Assembly: GCF_003176895.1 (NCBI RefSeq) | Contig: NZ_QGTD01000001.1 | Coordinates: forward strand, 160,220 to 224,219 | Reading direction: 5' to 3' | Length of the DNA stretch: 64,000 bases | Source of the DNA: Gracilibacillus dipsosauri | Lineage (GTDB): Bacteria; Bacillota; Bacilli; Bacillales; Amphibacillaceae | In this document: in pieces, positions 54,834 to 63,925 of the stretch | How positions within the stretch are numbered: the stretch's first letter is position 1 | How the letters are laid out: each line of letters begins with the position of its first letter | The notes under the pieces: generated by a model | Seen by the model: only the letters and a program-made list of their open reading frames with translations | The model's database searches: none | Told to the model about the DNA's origin: nothing | Made by a program: the position numbers and the translations under genes

Positions 54834-54950
54834 ATCGTTGTTTCCTCCTCTAAGTCAGAAGGGGCATACAAACGACCATAAACCTATTTGCATCAGGGGC
54901 GCTTGTTGCCCCTTTCTCGTGTATAGTTAGTTGTTCATCTTGTTTTTATT

Positions 54951-55081
54951 TTTGTACAAAAAGTCGCCTTCTTGTTTTCGATAAAAACTTCTCGGTTGAG
55001 ATGGACAACCGGGAGGCATCCGCCGATCTACTTCGATAAACCTCCACCTCGTCAGCTATAGCTACCTATAGCCCTGGCGCT
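54951..55081 (-). ncRNA. glmS ribozyme-riboswitch
   Basis: The minus strand in the glmS leader contains the ribozyme core: GCGCCAGG at plus 55073-55080 with the cleavage site just upstream (A at 55081), TGACGAGGTGGAGGTTTATCG, then GGCGGATGCCTCCCGGTTG, and a 3' domain ending near GGCGACTTTTTGTAC. These match conserved blocks of the Bacillus glmS ribozyme. It self-cleaves when glucosamine 6-phosphate is abundant, lowering glmS expression. It is about 118 bases before the start codon. Confidence 0.93.
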
Positions 55082-55228
55082 TTATAAAAAATGTCTCTAC
55101 TATGCTCCTTTCCATTCTTGACTAAAAACGATGACTTTTCCATTTTACTTGAAAACATATTTCTTAGCAACCATAAAACTAATCATTTATTAAATCATAT
55201 GCAAATCTAGCATTTATTGTACCGTTAA

Positions 55229-55266
55229 GAAGGCCTTTTCGGTCATTTTTTCACGATCAGGCCTTC
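55229..55266 (-). terminator. Hairpin downstream of glmM
   Basis: GAAGGCCT (55229-55236) and AGGCCTTC (55259-55266) form an 8-bp perfect GC-rich stem with a 22-base loop, 10 bp past the glmM stop. It lacks a strong T-run on the minus strand, so it may terminate only partly. Confidence 0.55.
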
Positions 55267-55275
55267 CTTCTCCAC

Positions 55276-56622
55276 TTAATCTCTGCCCATTACCTGTTCG
55301 ATTACTTTGACAACTTCATCTACATATCGATTACAATCCTCAAGAGTTGGCGCCTCTACCATAACACGCACTAATGGCTCTGTTCCAGAAGGACGAACGA
55401 GTACTCTTCCTTGTGTACCCATTTCCTTTTCGACCTTTTCAATTGCCTCTAAGATGACAGGGTTTGTCATTACTTCATTTTTATTCACGACGCGAACATT
55501 CTTCAATACTTGTGGAAACTTCTCCATTTCATTGGCTAATTCAGATAAAGTGAGACCTGTTTCCTTCATCACATTCACTAATTGAAGACCTGAAAGCATA
55601 CCATCTCCTGTTGTGGTATGATCTAAGAAGATAATATGTCCTGATTGCTCTCCACCAAGGTTGAAGTCCCCTTGACGCATTTCTTCCATGACATAACGGT
55701 CCCCAACAGCTGTTTTATTGCTTTTCATATTATGGGATTCTAAGGCCTTATAGAAGCCGATATTACTCATTACGGTAGACACAACCGTCGATTGACGGAG
55801 TAGTCCTTTGCCATTTAAATATTTTCCGATGATAAACATAATTTGGTCACCATCAACAATATTACCTTTTTCGTCCACAGCAATTAAACGATCTCCATCC
55901 CCATCAAATGCGAGACCAATATCAGCACCTTTCTCTACTACTAGTGCCTGAAGTTTCTCCGGATGCGTTGATCCAATTCCATCATTAATATTCAAGCCAT
56001 TCGGTGAGGATCCAATCGTAGAAACATCTGCTTCTAGGTCTGCAAATAGATGGGTTGCTAAGCTTGATGTGGCACCATGGGCACAATCAAGCGCAATATG
56101 TATACCATCAAATTCATTATCTACTGTTTCTTTTAAGAATTGGAGATACTTCTGGCCACCTTCGAAATAATCATTAATTTGACCAATCTCACTGCCTATC
56201 GGACGTGGTAGGTTGTCCTCCTCCTGGTCTAACAACGCTTCTATCTCCGCTTCCTGTTCATCTGATAGCTTAAATCCATCTGAACCAAAAAACTTAATGC
56301 CATTATCGGCTACAGGATTATGAGAGGCAGAAATCATTACACCTGCTTGTGCATCCATTGCCTTCGATAAATAGGCTACTCCCGGTGTAGAGATCACACC
56401 AAGCCTCATGACCTCTGCTCCTATGGATAAAAGCCCTGCAGCCAAAGCACCTTCTAGCATATGTCCGGAAATACGTGTGTCACGCCCAATTAACACCTTA
56501 GGATTAGAAGTTTCCTTTGTTAAGATATACCCACCGTAGCGCCCGAGTTTAAAGGCTAGCTCTGGCGTTAATTCTTTATTTGCCACTCCTCGGACACCAT
56601 CTGTACCAAAATATTTTCCCAT
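55276..56622 (-). CDS. glmM: Phosphoglucosamine mutase
   Basis: GlmM interconverts glucosamine 6-phosphate and glucosamine 1-phosphate for cell-wall synthesis. It has 448 residues and the usual start [12 protein letters not shown]. The phosphoserine loop MISASHNP holds Ser100, the metal-binding loop is DGDGDR ([13 protein letters not shown]), and the sugar-binding [10 protein letters not shown] and C-terminal [15 protein letters not shown] are present. It follows cdaR by 49 bp. The cdaA-cdaR-glmM operon is conserved in Firmicutes, where GlmM also binds and inhibits CdaA. Confidence 0.97.
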   Translation of the reverse strand: MGKYFGTDGVRGVANKELTPELAFKLGRYGGYILTKETSNPKVLIGRDTRISGHMLEGALAAGLLSIGAEVMRLGVISTPGVAYLSKAMDAQAGVMISASHNPVADNGIKFFGSDGFKLSDEQEAEIEALLDQEEDNLPRPIGSEIGQINDYFEGGQKYLQFLKETVDNEFDGIHIALDCAHGATSSLATHLFADLEADVSTIGSSPNGLNINDGIGSTHPEKLQALVVEKGADIGLAFDGDGDRLIAVDEKGNIVDGDQIMFIIGKYLNGKGLLRQSTVVSTVMSNIGFYKALESHNMKSNKTAVGDRYVMEEMRQGDFNLGGEQSGHIIFLDHTTTGDGMLSGLQLVNVMKETGLTLSELANEMEKFPQVLKNVRVVNKNEVMTNPVILEAIEKVEKEMGTQGRVLVRPSGTEPLVRVMVEAPTLEDCNRYVDEVVKVIEQVMGRD

Positions 56623-56671
56623 TTTATAATACGCTCCTTTATATTTTCTTCCGTTTGTGCATATATATAGA

Positions 56672-57925
56672 CTAAGGTTCGGTTGTTAATGTTGCCTCAT
56701 TTATCGCAAGTTCAATCTCTGCATCATCTGCTATATCGTCGGGTAATTCAGCACGGATCGGTAACGTGAATTCCCCCTCCTCTTGTCCCTCCATTGTCAC
56801 AAATAATCGAAGGTCACTTGGGGTTATTTCAGATAGAACAGAAGGATAGCCACTTAGGGTAACATTCATTGTACCTGAAGCAGGATTCGTAAAGGCTACT
56901 TCTGTATCTTCTGGCTCTCCTTCTATCTCAATAGGTACATCTTCTATTACTTGCTCTTCCACCTTCTCTACCTCTATATTCGCATTTACTGTTGTTGTAT
57001 TTACTTTTCTTACTTCAGAAGGGACGTTCAAATTCACTTCTACCGTTCCACTTTCCGTTATTTTACTTAGATCAATTGGTTGAGTGCTAATTTGCTCTAA
57101 TGTTGCTAAGTAATCTTCTGCAGCAAATACTTGCACCTCTTCTGTTTCTAGTTCCATAGAAACAAGGTTTATCCCTTCTGGAAGCTCGTTTTCTGTTTCC
57201 ATTGAAATTGGAACGGTTTTATTCGGACTAGCTAATTCTACCTCTACATCAACTGTCGGAGGATCTATTCGAACATTCAACTCATTACCTTGATTATCAT
57301 AGACCTTTACTGGTACATCATCAACGCTAAAGGATTCACTTGCTCCTGCAACATCGACAAATCCTTTGATGATTGCAATATTATCTACAATACTTTTCGA
57401 GCTTGTCACAACGATTTGTCCAGGATCTGATGAAACATTCACTACCTCATAACCTGCTTCTATTTGATCCTTGTTCACAACATCTATATTCACAGAGAAT
57501 TCCTCCGTTGCTCGCTCCTCAATCGAAACCTCCACTTCTTTAGGCTCGACATACACATTTAAATCCTCATCTATACCCGAATATTCAAGCGGTACCGTGT
57601 GTGTGCCCGTACCTAGACCTTCTAAGTCTACAAAAACATCGAAGTTCTTCCTTGTGGCAATCGATGTCACCTTACTAGCTGAGCCTTGAAGCGTTACTTT
57701 TACCGTTTCCGGTACACCGCCAACCACATATTCTTCTTCATCCAGAATAATTCTAACAGGGATATCCTCCAATGTCTGGGTTTCATTCGTTGTCCCAAAA
57801 TAAGAATCAAATCCGTCATTATCATCATATACGTTCTCGTCAAAGGCAACAACGACAAATAATAAAACAGCTAACAACAAGGATACTATTCGTATCATCC
57901 ACGGCTTATCTAACCATTTATTCAT
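56672..57925 (-). CDS. cdaR: CdaR (YbbR-domain regulator of CdaA)
   Basis: This extracytoplasmic protein of 417 residues has one N-terminal membrane helix ([18 protein letters not shown], about 12-29) followed by four YbbR repeats, seen as recurring '[16 protein letters not shown]', '[17 protein letters not shown]', '[17 protein letters not shown]' and '[18 protein letters not shown]'. It binds and modulates the diadenylate cyclase CdaA. Its start overlaps the cdaA stop by 8 bp, indicating coupled translation. The protein is strongly acidic. Confidence 0.95.
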   Translation of the reverse strand: MNKWLDKPWMIRIVSLLLAVLLFVVVAFDENVYDDNDGFDSYFGTTNETQTLEDIPVRIILDEEEYVVGGVPETVKVTLQGSASKVTSIATRKNFDVFVDLEGLGTGTHTVPLEYSGIDEDLNVYVEPKEVEVSIEERATEEFSVNIDVVNKDQIEAGYEVVNVSSDPGQIVVTSSKSIVDNIAIIKGFVDVAGASESFSVDDVPVKVYDNQGNELNVRIDPPTVDVEVELASPNKTVPISMETENELPEGINLVSMELETEEVQVFAAEDYLATLEQISTQPIDLSKITESGTVEVNLNVPSEVRKVNTTTVNANIEVEKVEEQVIEDVPIEIEGEPEDTEVAFTNPASGTMNVTLSGYPSVLSEITPSDLRLFVTMEGQEEGEFTLPIRAELPDDIADDAEIELAINEATLTTEP

Positions 57926-58739
57926 TTTTTTTACCCCTCCAATTCCAACCTTTCGTTGTAGAGGCTTTAAATTTCGTCACAAGCTCTAGTTTCAGCAATT
58001 CTGTAAGCTTCTCCACTGTAATATTTCGATGAAGCTCCCCGTTTTTTGTACAGGAAATGTTACCAGTTTCCTCTGAGACCGTAATCGTGATAGAATCCGT
58101 TACTTCACTGATTCCAAGTGCTGCGCGGTGTCTTGTCCCTAGCTCCTTTGAAATAAAGGGGCTTTCTGATAATGGCAAATAACATGCCGCTGCCACTATT
58201 TTATCCTGATTAATGATCACTGCTCCATCATGAAGAGGAGTGTTAGGTATGAAAATATTGGTCAATAGTTGATTCGTTAATTTACCGTTTATGGGGATAC
58301 CAGTTGAGACAAAATCCCCTAACGAAATCTCTCTTTCAATGGTAATTAACGCACCTATTCGCCTTTTTGCCATATAGACACAGGAATCGGTGATTGCTTG
58401 GATGGATTGGTTCATTAACTCTTCCTGAGAAGTAGAGTTTCTTGAGAAAAAACTACCTCTACCTAATTGCTCAAGAGCTCTTCTTAATTCTGGTTGGAAT
58501 AAGACAATAATGGCTACAGGCCCCCATACAATCACTTGACTCATCAATGCCCTCACTGTACTTAAGTCAAGCACCACACTTAATAAATAGATGGCAATTA
58601 CCACAAATATACCATTTAACAGCTGTATGGCCTTTGTCCCTCTAATCAGCATAAGTAATTTATATAAAACATACCATATAATCGTTATATCTAAAGCAAT
58701 TTTCACGATGCTAAGTACAGAAAAATCTCCATTAAGCAT
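57918..58739 (-). CDS. cdaA: Diadenylate cyclase CdaA
   Basis: CdaA makes cyclic di-AMP from two ATP at the membrane. It has 273 residues with three N-terminal transmembrane helices (about 13-80) and a DAC domain. The catalytic motifs DGA (171-173, in PLHDGAVII) and RHR (203-205, in GTRHRAALGI) are intact. Cyclic di-AMP controls potassium and osmolyte transport and cell-wall homeostasis. It is the first gene of the cdaA-cdaR-glmM operon. Confidence 0.96.
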   Translation of the reverse strand: MLNGDFSVLSIVKIALDITIIWYVLYKLLMLIRGTKAIQLLNGIFVVIAIYLLSVVLDLSTVRALMSQVIVWGPVAIIVLFQPELRRALEQLGRGSFFSRNSTSQEELMNQSIQAITDSCVYMAKRRIGALITIEREISLGDFVSTGIPINGKLTNQLLTNIFIPNTPLHDGAVIINQDKIVAAACYLPLSESPFISKELGTRHRAALGISEVTDSITITVSEETGNISCTKNGELHRNITVEKLTELLKLELVTKFKASTTKGWNWRGKKNE

Positions 58740-58899
58740 GCAAACACAACCTTATGTCCATCCGAATCCTCTTCCTATTCTAAAATTAGTTATGAACTAA
58801 TTATAGCATAAATTAACGCCATGCTCCTCTCCTATGCCACAGATTTTGTTCAAACGAAAAAAAGAATGGCTTCATGCACCCAAAAAATTCTGTGGATGG

Positions 58900-58938
58900 T
58901 AAAAAAAGTGATCCTATCTTGATGAGATAAAGATCACT
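58900..58938 (-). terminator. Terminator after the sigW-rsiW operon
   Basis: AGTGATC (58907-58913) and GATCACT (58932-58938) form the base of a long stem that also includes TATCT/AGATA. On the minus strand it ends in TTTTTTT. Confidence 0.85.
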
Positions 58939-58946
58939 TCATAAGC

Positions 58947-59558
58947 TTAATCTGGAAGATTAAATACTAGTTCCGCCATTTCTTTTATTTCATACCATAA
59001 CCAACCAAAGACACGATCAACCTCCTTGATTTCACCAGCTACATCACCAGCAGAAGCCTTTAGCTTGTCACCATTAATAATGATGACATCCCCTTTTACT
59101 TTACCCTCTATTTTAATATTACCATTCTTCACTTCGAGGTCATCCTCTATTACTACACCTTCAGGAACGATCACCGTATCATTTTCCACCACTAGGTTCA
59201 TACCCTTTGGATAGCTTAACTGATGGTCCTGGTTCCACATAGTAAAAATACTACTAGACATTAAAATAAAGAAGATAGCTGCTGCTGTTAATAGTGGATG
59301 AACCCTAAACCATCTCTGAATGCTTGTTCTTTTCTTCTCCTTTGGTAATTGCGCCATTACTTTATTGGTGAAATCAAAGGATGGTTGAATATCCACATTT
59401 GCTGTGATCAATGCGACAGTTCTTTTTAATTCTTTGAAATGTTCCTGACAAGCTTCGCATGATCTCAAATGGGAGCGTAGTTCCTGTTCCTTCTCTTCTG
59501 AAATGTCACCATCCAAATATTGATGCATTAATTGAATGATTTCCTTATTACAACTCAT
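58947..59558 (-). CDS. rsiW: Anti-sigma-W factor RsiW
   Basis: This single-span membrane anti-sigma factor has 203 residues. The N-terminal zinc-binding anti-sigma domain has HLRSCEACQ (His-x3-Cys-x2-Cys, about 30-38). A transmembrane segment LLTAAAIFFILMSSSIFTMW lies at about residues 88-107, and an extracytoplasmic domain follows. In Bacillus it is cleaved by PrsW and RasP upon envelope stress, freeing SigW. AAAGGGGTG lies before the ATG, 13 bp after sigW. Confidence 0.93.
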   Translation of the reverse strand: MSCNKEIIQLMHQYLDGDISEEKEQELRSHLRSCEACQEHFKELKRTVALITANVDIQPSFDFTNKVMAQLPKEKKRTSIQRWFRVHPLLTAAAIFFILMSSSIFTMWNQDHQLSYPKGMNLVVENDTVIVPEGVVIEDDLEVKNGNIKIEGKVKGDVIIINGDKLKASAGDVAGEIKEVDRVFGWLWYEIKEMAELVFNLPD

Positions 59559-59571
59559 TTTTTACACCCCT

Positions 59572-60138
59572 TTACACATGTCGAAGCTTCTTGCGCAGAG
59601 CTTCTCTCCCTCTATGAATTCTTGTTTTTACTGTTCCAACAGGGATTTCTAGAATTTCACTAATTTCTTTTAGAGAGAGTTCATCTATAAACCGTAAAGC
59701 AATTATACTACGATATTTCGCAGGTAATTGCATAATTTCCTTTTGGATATAGCTTTGTGTTTCTAGACTGGTCACTTCATCCTCAGGTAATACACCATTA
59801 TCCGGAATTTGGGAATATAAATTCATTCCTTCTGTCCCCTTAATTTCTGCATCAAGGTAATAATCAGGCTTCTTCTTCCTCATCCGGTCTATCGCAAGGT
59901 TAGTCGCGATACGATAGAGCCATGTTGAAAACTTCCTATTCTCATCATATGACTGAATATTAATATAGGCTCTTATAAAGGCTTCCTGTGCCAAGTCTTC
60001 TGCCTCATGCTTATTGCCAATCATCCGAAAACAGATGGCAAAAACCTTATTTTGATAAAATGAGACTACATCCTCAAAGGCAGCTTGATCACCTTTTTTA
60101 ACTAGTTTTATTTGTTTGACTATCTTTTCCTCGATCAT
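59572..60138 (-). CDS. sigW: ECF sigma factor SigW
   Basis: SigW directs RNA polymerase to envelope stress and antimicrobial resistance genes. It has 188 residues. Region 2 is VFAICFRMIGNKHEAEDLAQEAFIRAYINIQSYDENRKFSTWLYRIATNLAIDRMRK, and region 4 is LPAKYRSIIALRFIDELSLKEISEILEIPVGTVKTRIHRGREALRKKL. I chose the ATG at 60138 (GGAGGTATTAGG before it). The longer frame from 60201 would include its own promoter. It is cotranscribed with rsiW. Confidence 0.95.
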   Translation of the reverse strand: MIEEKIVKQIKLVKKGDQAAFEDVVSFYQNKVFAICFRMIGNKHEAEDLAQEAFIRAYINIQSYDENRKFSTWLYRIATNLAIDRMRKKKPDYYLDAEIKGTEGMNLYSQIPDNGVLPEDEVTSLETQSYIQKEIMQLPAKYRSIIALRFIDELSLKEISEILEIPVGTVKTRIHRGREALRKKLRHV

Positions 60139-60173
60139 CCTAATACCTCCGCCATATTTGCGGTTAATCTTTA

Positions 60174-60200
60174 TACGTAAGACTACACCTAAAGGTTTCA
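60174..60200 (-). promoter_or_regulatory. SigW-dependent autoregulatory promoter
   Basis: On the minus strand TGAAAC (plus 60195-60200) is followed after 17 bp by CGTA (plus 60174-60177), the consensus of sigma-W promoters. It lies 36 bp before the sigW start codon. Confidence 0.85.
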
Positions 60201-60432
60201 ATTTTATTAAAAACTTTTTAGCCTATATACTGAAAATGACAATAAAAGTATTATAACAAGAAAATAGTATTTTTTGTTGGTGAATGAATAAATTTTTGTA
60301 AACTATTAGGAAGAAAGATAGATTTTTGATTTTAGCTCATCCGTACGATTATTGAATTATTCTTCCATTATTTGATAGAATATAGTTTTAAGGCATATTT
60401 TTTAGTGTGATAACTGTGAAGGAGGTAAAAGT

Positions 60433-61560
60433 ATGAAGATCACTTCCATGGAACCGACTCCTAGCCCCTATTCAATGAAAATAAACCTTGATGAGAAGCT
60501 TCCTGATGGAAAATCAGAGAACTATAAGGCTACGGATATGCTAGAGGATGTCCCGTCCTATGTACAAGCACTTTTTGAAGTCAAAGGGGTCAAGGGGATC
60601 TACCGAGTAGTTGATTTTATTGCTTTAGAAAGAGATCCAAAAGTCGCTTGGGAGGAAATTCTCCCAAAAGTTCAAAATAAATTAGGGTCAGTAGAAGACT
60701 TAGAGGAAAGCTTTACGAACCAAAAAAGCAGCCAATCCACGGATGCCTTCGGAGAAATTCAAGTGTTTATCCAAATGTTTCGTTTTATTCCAATGCAGGT
60801 TAAATTAGAAGAAGCAGACATAGAGAAACGTTTCGGATTGCCAGATCGATTTACAGAAGCCGCATTAAAGGCATCTGCTGATTCGGACATGCTCAAGGAA
60901 CGAAAATGGGTCGAGCAATCACCACGTTATGGAGATATTGACAAAATTGGATTAGAGGTTGTCGAGGAATTAAGTGCAAGCTATGATCAAAACAGATTGA
61001 ATGAGCTCCTTCATTTTGTCGATGATGCTAGTCAGGGCTCTTTTTATCATGAAGTTACCATCGATATGTTAGATAATCCAGATTGGAAGGCGAGATACGC
61101 AGCCCTTGACCGAATGTCTCCAAGCTTGAAGGATCTTCCTGTATTAAATAAGGCTCTAGATGATGAAAAAGCGTCAATCCGGCGTCTTGCAACAGCTTAT
61201 TTAGGGATGATTGAAGAGGAAGAGGTACTCCCATATTTATATAAAGCTTTAAAGGATCCAGCGGTTAATGTACGAAGAACTGCAGGAGACTGTTTGTCTG
61301 ATCTTGGCTTTAAACAAGCTATGCCGGAAATGATTGACTCTTTATCTGATAAAAACCGCCTTGTTCGTTGGCGTGCTGCTATGTTTTTATATGAACTCGG
61401 TGATGAAACGGCTATCCCAGCACTGAAAGAGACATTAGATGATCCAGAATTCGAGGTAAGAATGCAAGCAAAGATGGCACTTGCAAGAATTGAGGAAGGA
61501 GAAAGTGCGAAGGGCTCCATATGGCAACAAATGTCGGATGTTACAAAAAAGAAACCGTAG
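60433..61560 (+). CDS. cvfC: CvfC-like conserved virulence factor C, HEAT-repeat protein
   Basis: This 375-residue cytoplasmic protein has an N-terminal Nfu/NifU N-terminal-like domain (MKITSMEPTPSPYSMKINLDEKLPDG and ALFEVKGVKGIYRVVDFIALERDPKVAWEEILPKV) and C-terminal HEAT repeats from about residue 205 (DNPDWKARYAALDRM, DDEKASIRRLATAYLG, KDPAVNVRRTAGDCLSDLG, SDKNRLVRWRAAMFLYELG, DDPEFEVRMQAKMALARI). It matches the CvfC/YpgR family, whose S. aureus member affects virulence gene expression. The biochemical role is unclear. GAAGGAGG gives the start. Confidence 0.9.
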   Translation: MKITSMEPTPSPYSMKINLDEKLPDGKSENYKATDMLEDVPSYVQALFEVKGVKGIYRVVDFIALERDPKVAWEEILPKVQNKLGSVEDLEESFTNQKSSQSTDAFGEIQVFIQMFRFIPMQVKLEEADIEKRFGLPDRFTEAALKASADSDMLKERKWVEQSPRYGDIDKIGLEVVEELSASYDQNRLNELLHFVDDASQGSFYHEVTIDMLDNPDWKARYAALDRMSPSLKDLPVLNKALDDEKASIRRLATAYLGMIEEEEVLPYLYKALKDPAVNVRRTAGDCLSDLGFKQAMPEMIDSLSDKNRLVRWRAAMFLYELGDETAIPALKETLDDPEFEVRMQAKMALARIEEGESAKGSIWQQMSDVTKKKP

Positions 61561-61563
61561 TCT

Positions 61564-61597
61564 AGTCTTGCTTTTTTACAAAGCAAGACTTTTTTTA
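61564..61597 (+). terminator. Terminator after cvfC
   Basis: AGTCTTGCTTT and AAAGCAAGACT form an 11-bp perfect stem followed by TTTTTTT. Confidence 0.88.
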
Positions 61598-61706
61598 CGC
61601 CTTTATCTAAGCCTAGAGACCTAATCAAAATTACAACTTAAGCTTCTTATTTCTCTTACGGCTTTTTCATACAATAGTAAAAAAAGGCTTGCAGGAGATA
61701 AGAAAG

Positions 61707-62231
61707 ATGAAACAAAATAAGATTTATTTATTATTCACCAATACTGGAACGCTATTTACAAGAACGATTCGTTTATATACGAAAGCAGATTATAACCATG
61801 CTTCGATCGCTCTTGATCCTAACTTTAACGAAACATATAGCTTTGGTAGAAAAAAGCCTCGCAACCCCTTCCATGGTGGATTTGTCAAAGAAAAAATAAA
61901 CGAAAATTTATTCAGAACTGCTGATTGTATTATTTATTCTTACACAATAACCAAGCAACAGGAACGAAGAATTAAGCAAGCATTGGCAAATTTCGACCGT
62001 AATAAAGAGACATATCACTATAATTTAATTGGCTTATTCGGAGTGATGCTCAATAAACCGATCCAGAGAAAAAATGCTTATTTCTGTTCTCAGTTTGTCG
62101 CGTATATTTTAAAAGAGTCTGGGATTATTACATTTGACAAGCCTCTAGAGCTGGTTACTCCATATGATTTACAACAAATCCCTAAATTAGAATTCGTGTA
62201 TGAAGGAAAATTACACCAAGCAGTTAGTTAA
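61707..62231 (+). CDS. Permuted papain-like (YiiX/NlpC-P60 type) amidase-fold protein
   Basis: This 174-residue protein has a permuted NlpC/P60 fold. The His is in YNHASIAL and the nucleophilic Cys in AYFCSQFVAYIL, near the C-terminus as in YiiX-type enzymes. The start is the ATG at 61707 with GGAGA before it. It has no signal peptide, so it probably acts inside the cell on lipids or peptides rather than on the wall. Related proteins are annotated as YaeF/YiiX-like hydrolases. The substrate is unknown. Confidence 0.78.
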   Translation: MKQNKIYLLFTNTGTLFTRTIRLYTKADYNHASIALDPNFNETYSFGRKKPRNPFHGGFVKEKINENLFRTADCIIYSYTITKQQERRIKQALANFDRNKETYHYNLIGLFGVMLNKPIQRKNAYFCSQFVAYILKESGIITFDKPLELVTPYDLQQIPKLEFVYEGKLHQAVS

Positions 62232-62260
62232 ACTATTTATCATAATGGAGGAATCAAGGA

Positions 62261-63238
62261 ATGGCACAAAAAAGAAAAAATCGATTTTGGCTATTTACAA
62301 GAAATATCCTTTTATTTTTAACAGCAATAAGTTTTGTTTGGTTTCTAACACATCAGCTAATGACTCTCAACGAAAAGAATAAGTATAGTCCAATAGGGGA
62401 ATTAGTAGAGGTCGATGGAAAGAATATGCATGTCTATACAAAAGGGAAAGGTGAAAATACGATTGTATTACTTAGTGGCCTAGGAACTGCTGCACCTGTG
62501 TTAGATTTTGAACCATTGATTAACGAGCTGGCAAAGCAAAACAATGTAGTATCCATTGAGAGCTTTGGTTATGGCTGGAGCGATAGTACTAACAAAGAGC
62601 GTACAGTAAAGAACATTGTAGAAGAGATTCGATCTGCTCTAAAAAAAGCAGGTATAGAAGGTCCGTACATATTGATGCCACATTCTATTTCTGGGATTTA
62701 CAGCTTGTATTATGCTAATAAATATCCAGATGAAATTCAATCAGTGGTAGGAATAGACTTTACTTTACCACAAGCTCTAGATTATTTTAATGAATCAGCA
62801 CCGACGATGCCTAACTATATGAAATATTTAGCACCAACAGGGATTGGACGACTTGTTACAATGGTGAATCCAGATGATTTTTTACCAATAGCGGAAAAAG
62901 GAACATATACAGAGGAAAACTTAAAAATGACAAAAGCCATTTCAGCTTGGAAAGGCTATAATGAAAATATTGTTGAAGAAGCTAATCAAATAGGAAACAA
63001 TGTACAGAAAACGAAGAATATGACTTTTCCACCTACAATTCCTGTCTTAGTTTTCACAACGAAAGAAGAGTCACAGGGAAGGAAATCACTAGAAACATTT
63101 TATAAGGAACAGTTACATGATCATCATTCCAGTAAGGTCATCACACTAGAGGGACATCATTATTTACACTGGACTCGTGCTAAGGATATGGCTAAGCAAT
63201 TCGAAGAATGGAAGGAAAATATAGATAAAAACAACTGA
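62261..63238 (+). CDS. Membrane-anchored alpha/beta hydrolase
   Basis: This 325-residue protein has an N-terminal membrane anchor (FTRNILLFLTAISFVWFLTHQLM, about 8-30) followed by an alpha/beta hydrolase domain. The oxyanion region is LLSGLGTAAP, the nucleophile Ser is in MPHSISGIYSLYY (a variant of GHSxGG) and the catalytic His is in LEGHHYLHWT near the end. GGAGG precedes the ATG. It lies 29 bp after the papain-like gene and may be cotranscribed with it. It is likely an esterase or lipase of unknown substrate. Confidence 0.83.
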   Translation: MAQKRKNRFWLFTRNILLFLTAISFVWFLTHQLMTLNEKNKYSPIGELVEVDGKNMHVYTKGKGENTIVLLSGLGTAAPVLDFEPLINELAKQNNVVSIESFGYGWSDSTNKERTVKNIVEEIRSALKKAGIEGPYILMPHSISGIYSLYYANKYPDEIQSVVGIDFTLPQALDYFNESAPTMPNYMKYLAPTGIGRLVTMVNPDDFLPIAEKGTYTEENLKMTKAISAWKGYNENIVEEANQIGNNVQKTKNMTFPPTIPVLVFTTKEESQGRKSLETFYKEQLHDHHSSKVITLEGHHYLHWTRAKDMAKQFEEWKENIDKNN

Positions 63239-63261
63239 AGCAATTCTCTATTATACAGCAA

Positions 63262-63294
63262 AAACCGAACTATTTTAAAATCATAGTTCGGTTT
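63262..63294 (-). terminator. Terminator of the tRNA operon
   Basis: AAACCGAACTAT (63262-63273) and ATAGTTCGGTTT (63283-63294) form a 12-bp perfect stem, ending in a T-run on the minus strand. Confidence 0.85.
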
Positions 63295-63315
63295 CCGTCT
63301 TTGACAAAATAAAAA

Positions 63316-63388
63316 TGGAGCCTAGCGGGATCGAACCGCTGACCTCCTGCGTGCAAAGCAGGCGCTCTCCCAGCTGAGCTAAGGCCCC
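63316..63388 (-). tRNA. tRNA-Ala (anticodon TGC)
   Basis: The minus strand folds as a 73-base cloverleaf: acceptor GGGGCCT/AGGCTCC, D-arm GCTCAGCTGGGAGAGC, anticodon loop TTTGCAC (TGC), T-loop GGTTCGATCC. The discriminator A is followed by TTTTT rather than CCA, so CCA must be added by nucleotidyltransferase. Confidence 0.95.
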
Positions 63389-63394
63389 TAAAAA

Positions 63395-63470
63395 TGGTGA
63401 GCCATGGAGGATTCGAACCTCCGACCCTCTGATTAAAAGTCAGATGCTCTACCAACTGAGCTAATGGCTC
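63395..63470 (-). tRNA. tRNA-Lys (anticodon TTT)
   Basis: The minus strand gives GAGCCAT...ATGGCTC with D-arm GCTCAGTTGGTAGAGC, anticodon loop CTTTTAA (TTT) and GGTTCGAATCC T-arm, with an encoded CCA. It is the middle gene of the Gln-Lys-Ala cluster. Confidence 0.96.
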
Positions 63471-63850
63471 GTTAAAATAATTTTCTCCCTAATTCAAAGA
63501 GCGTTCATTATGTTAACCCCTGCATCTTCTAGTTTATTTGATGATGATTAATGCTTCGGGGTTACTCGTAGTTTATTCGGTAGAAGTATTGCTCGTTGCT
63601 CTACCAACTGAGCTAATGGCTCGTTAAAATAATTTTCTCCCTAATTCAAAGAGCGTTCATTATGTTAACCCCTGCATCTTCTAGTTTATTTAATGGCTCG
63701 TTAAAATAATTTTCTCCCTAATTCAAAGAGCGTTCATTATGTTAACCCCTGCATCTTCTAGTTTATTCGATGATGATTAATGCTTCGGGGTTACTCGTAG
63801 TTTATTCGGTAGAAGTATTGTTCGTTGCTCTACCAACTGAGCTAATGGCT
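63446..63850 (-). repeat. Tandem partial duplications of the tRNA-Lys 5' half and its upstream region
   Basis: A block beginning GCTCTACCAACTGAGCTAAT (5' end of tRNA-Lys on the minus strand) and continuing through GTTAAAATAATTTTC and GGGGTTACTCGTAG occurs in copies starting at 63446 (152 bp), 63598 (93 bp, shortened), 63691 (136 bp, lacking most of the tRNA part) and a 24-bp stub at 63827. Copies are nearly identical. Only the first belongs to a full tRNA. It looks like recent tandem duplication with partial deletions. Confidence 0.9.
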
Positions 63851-63925
63851 TCTATCCCATAGTTTCATTCTAATTGTTATAGTTTATATGCATTTAACCC
63901 TAAATTTTATATGTAGAAAAAAGAA

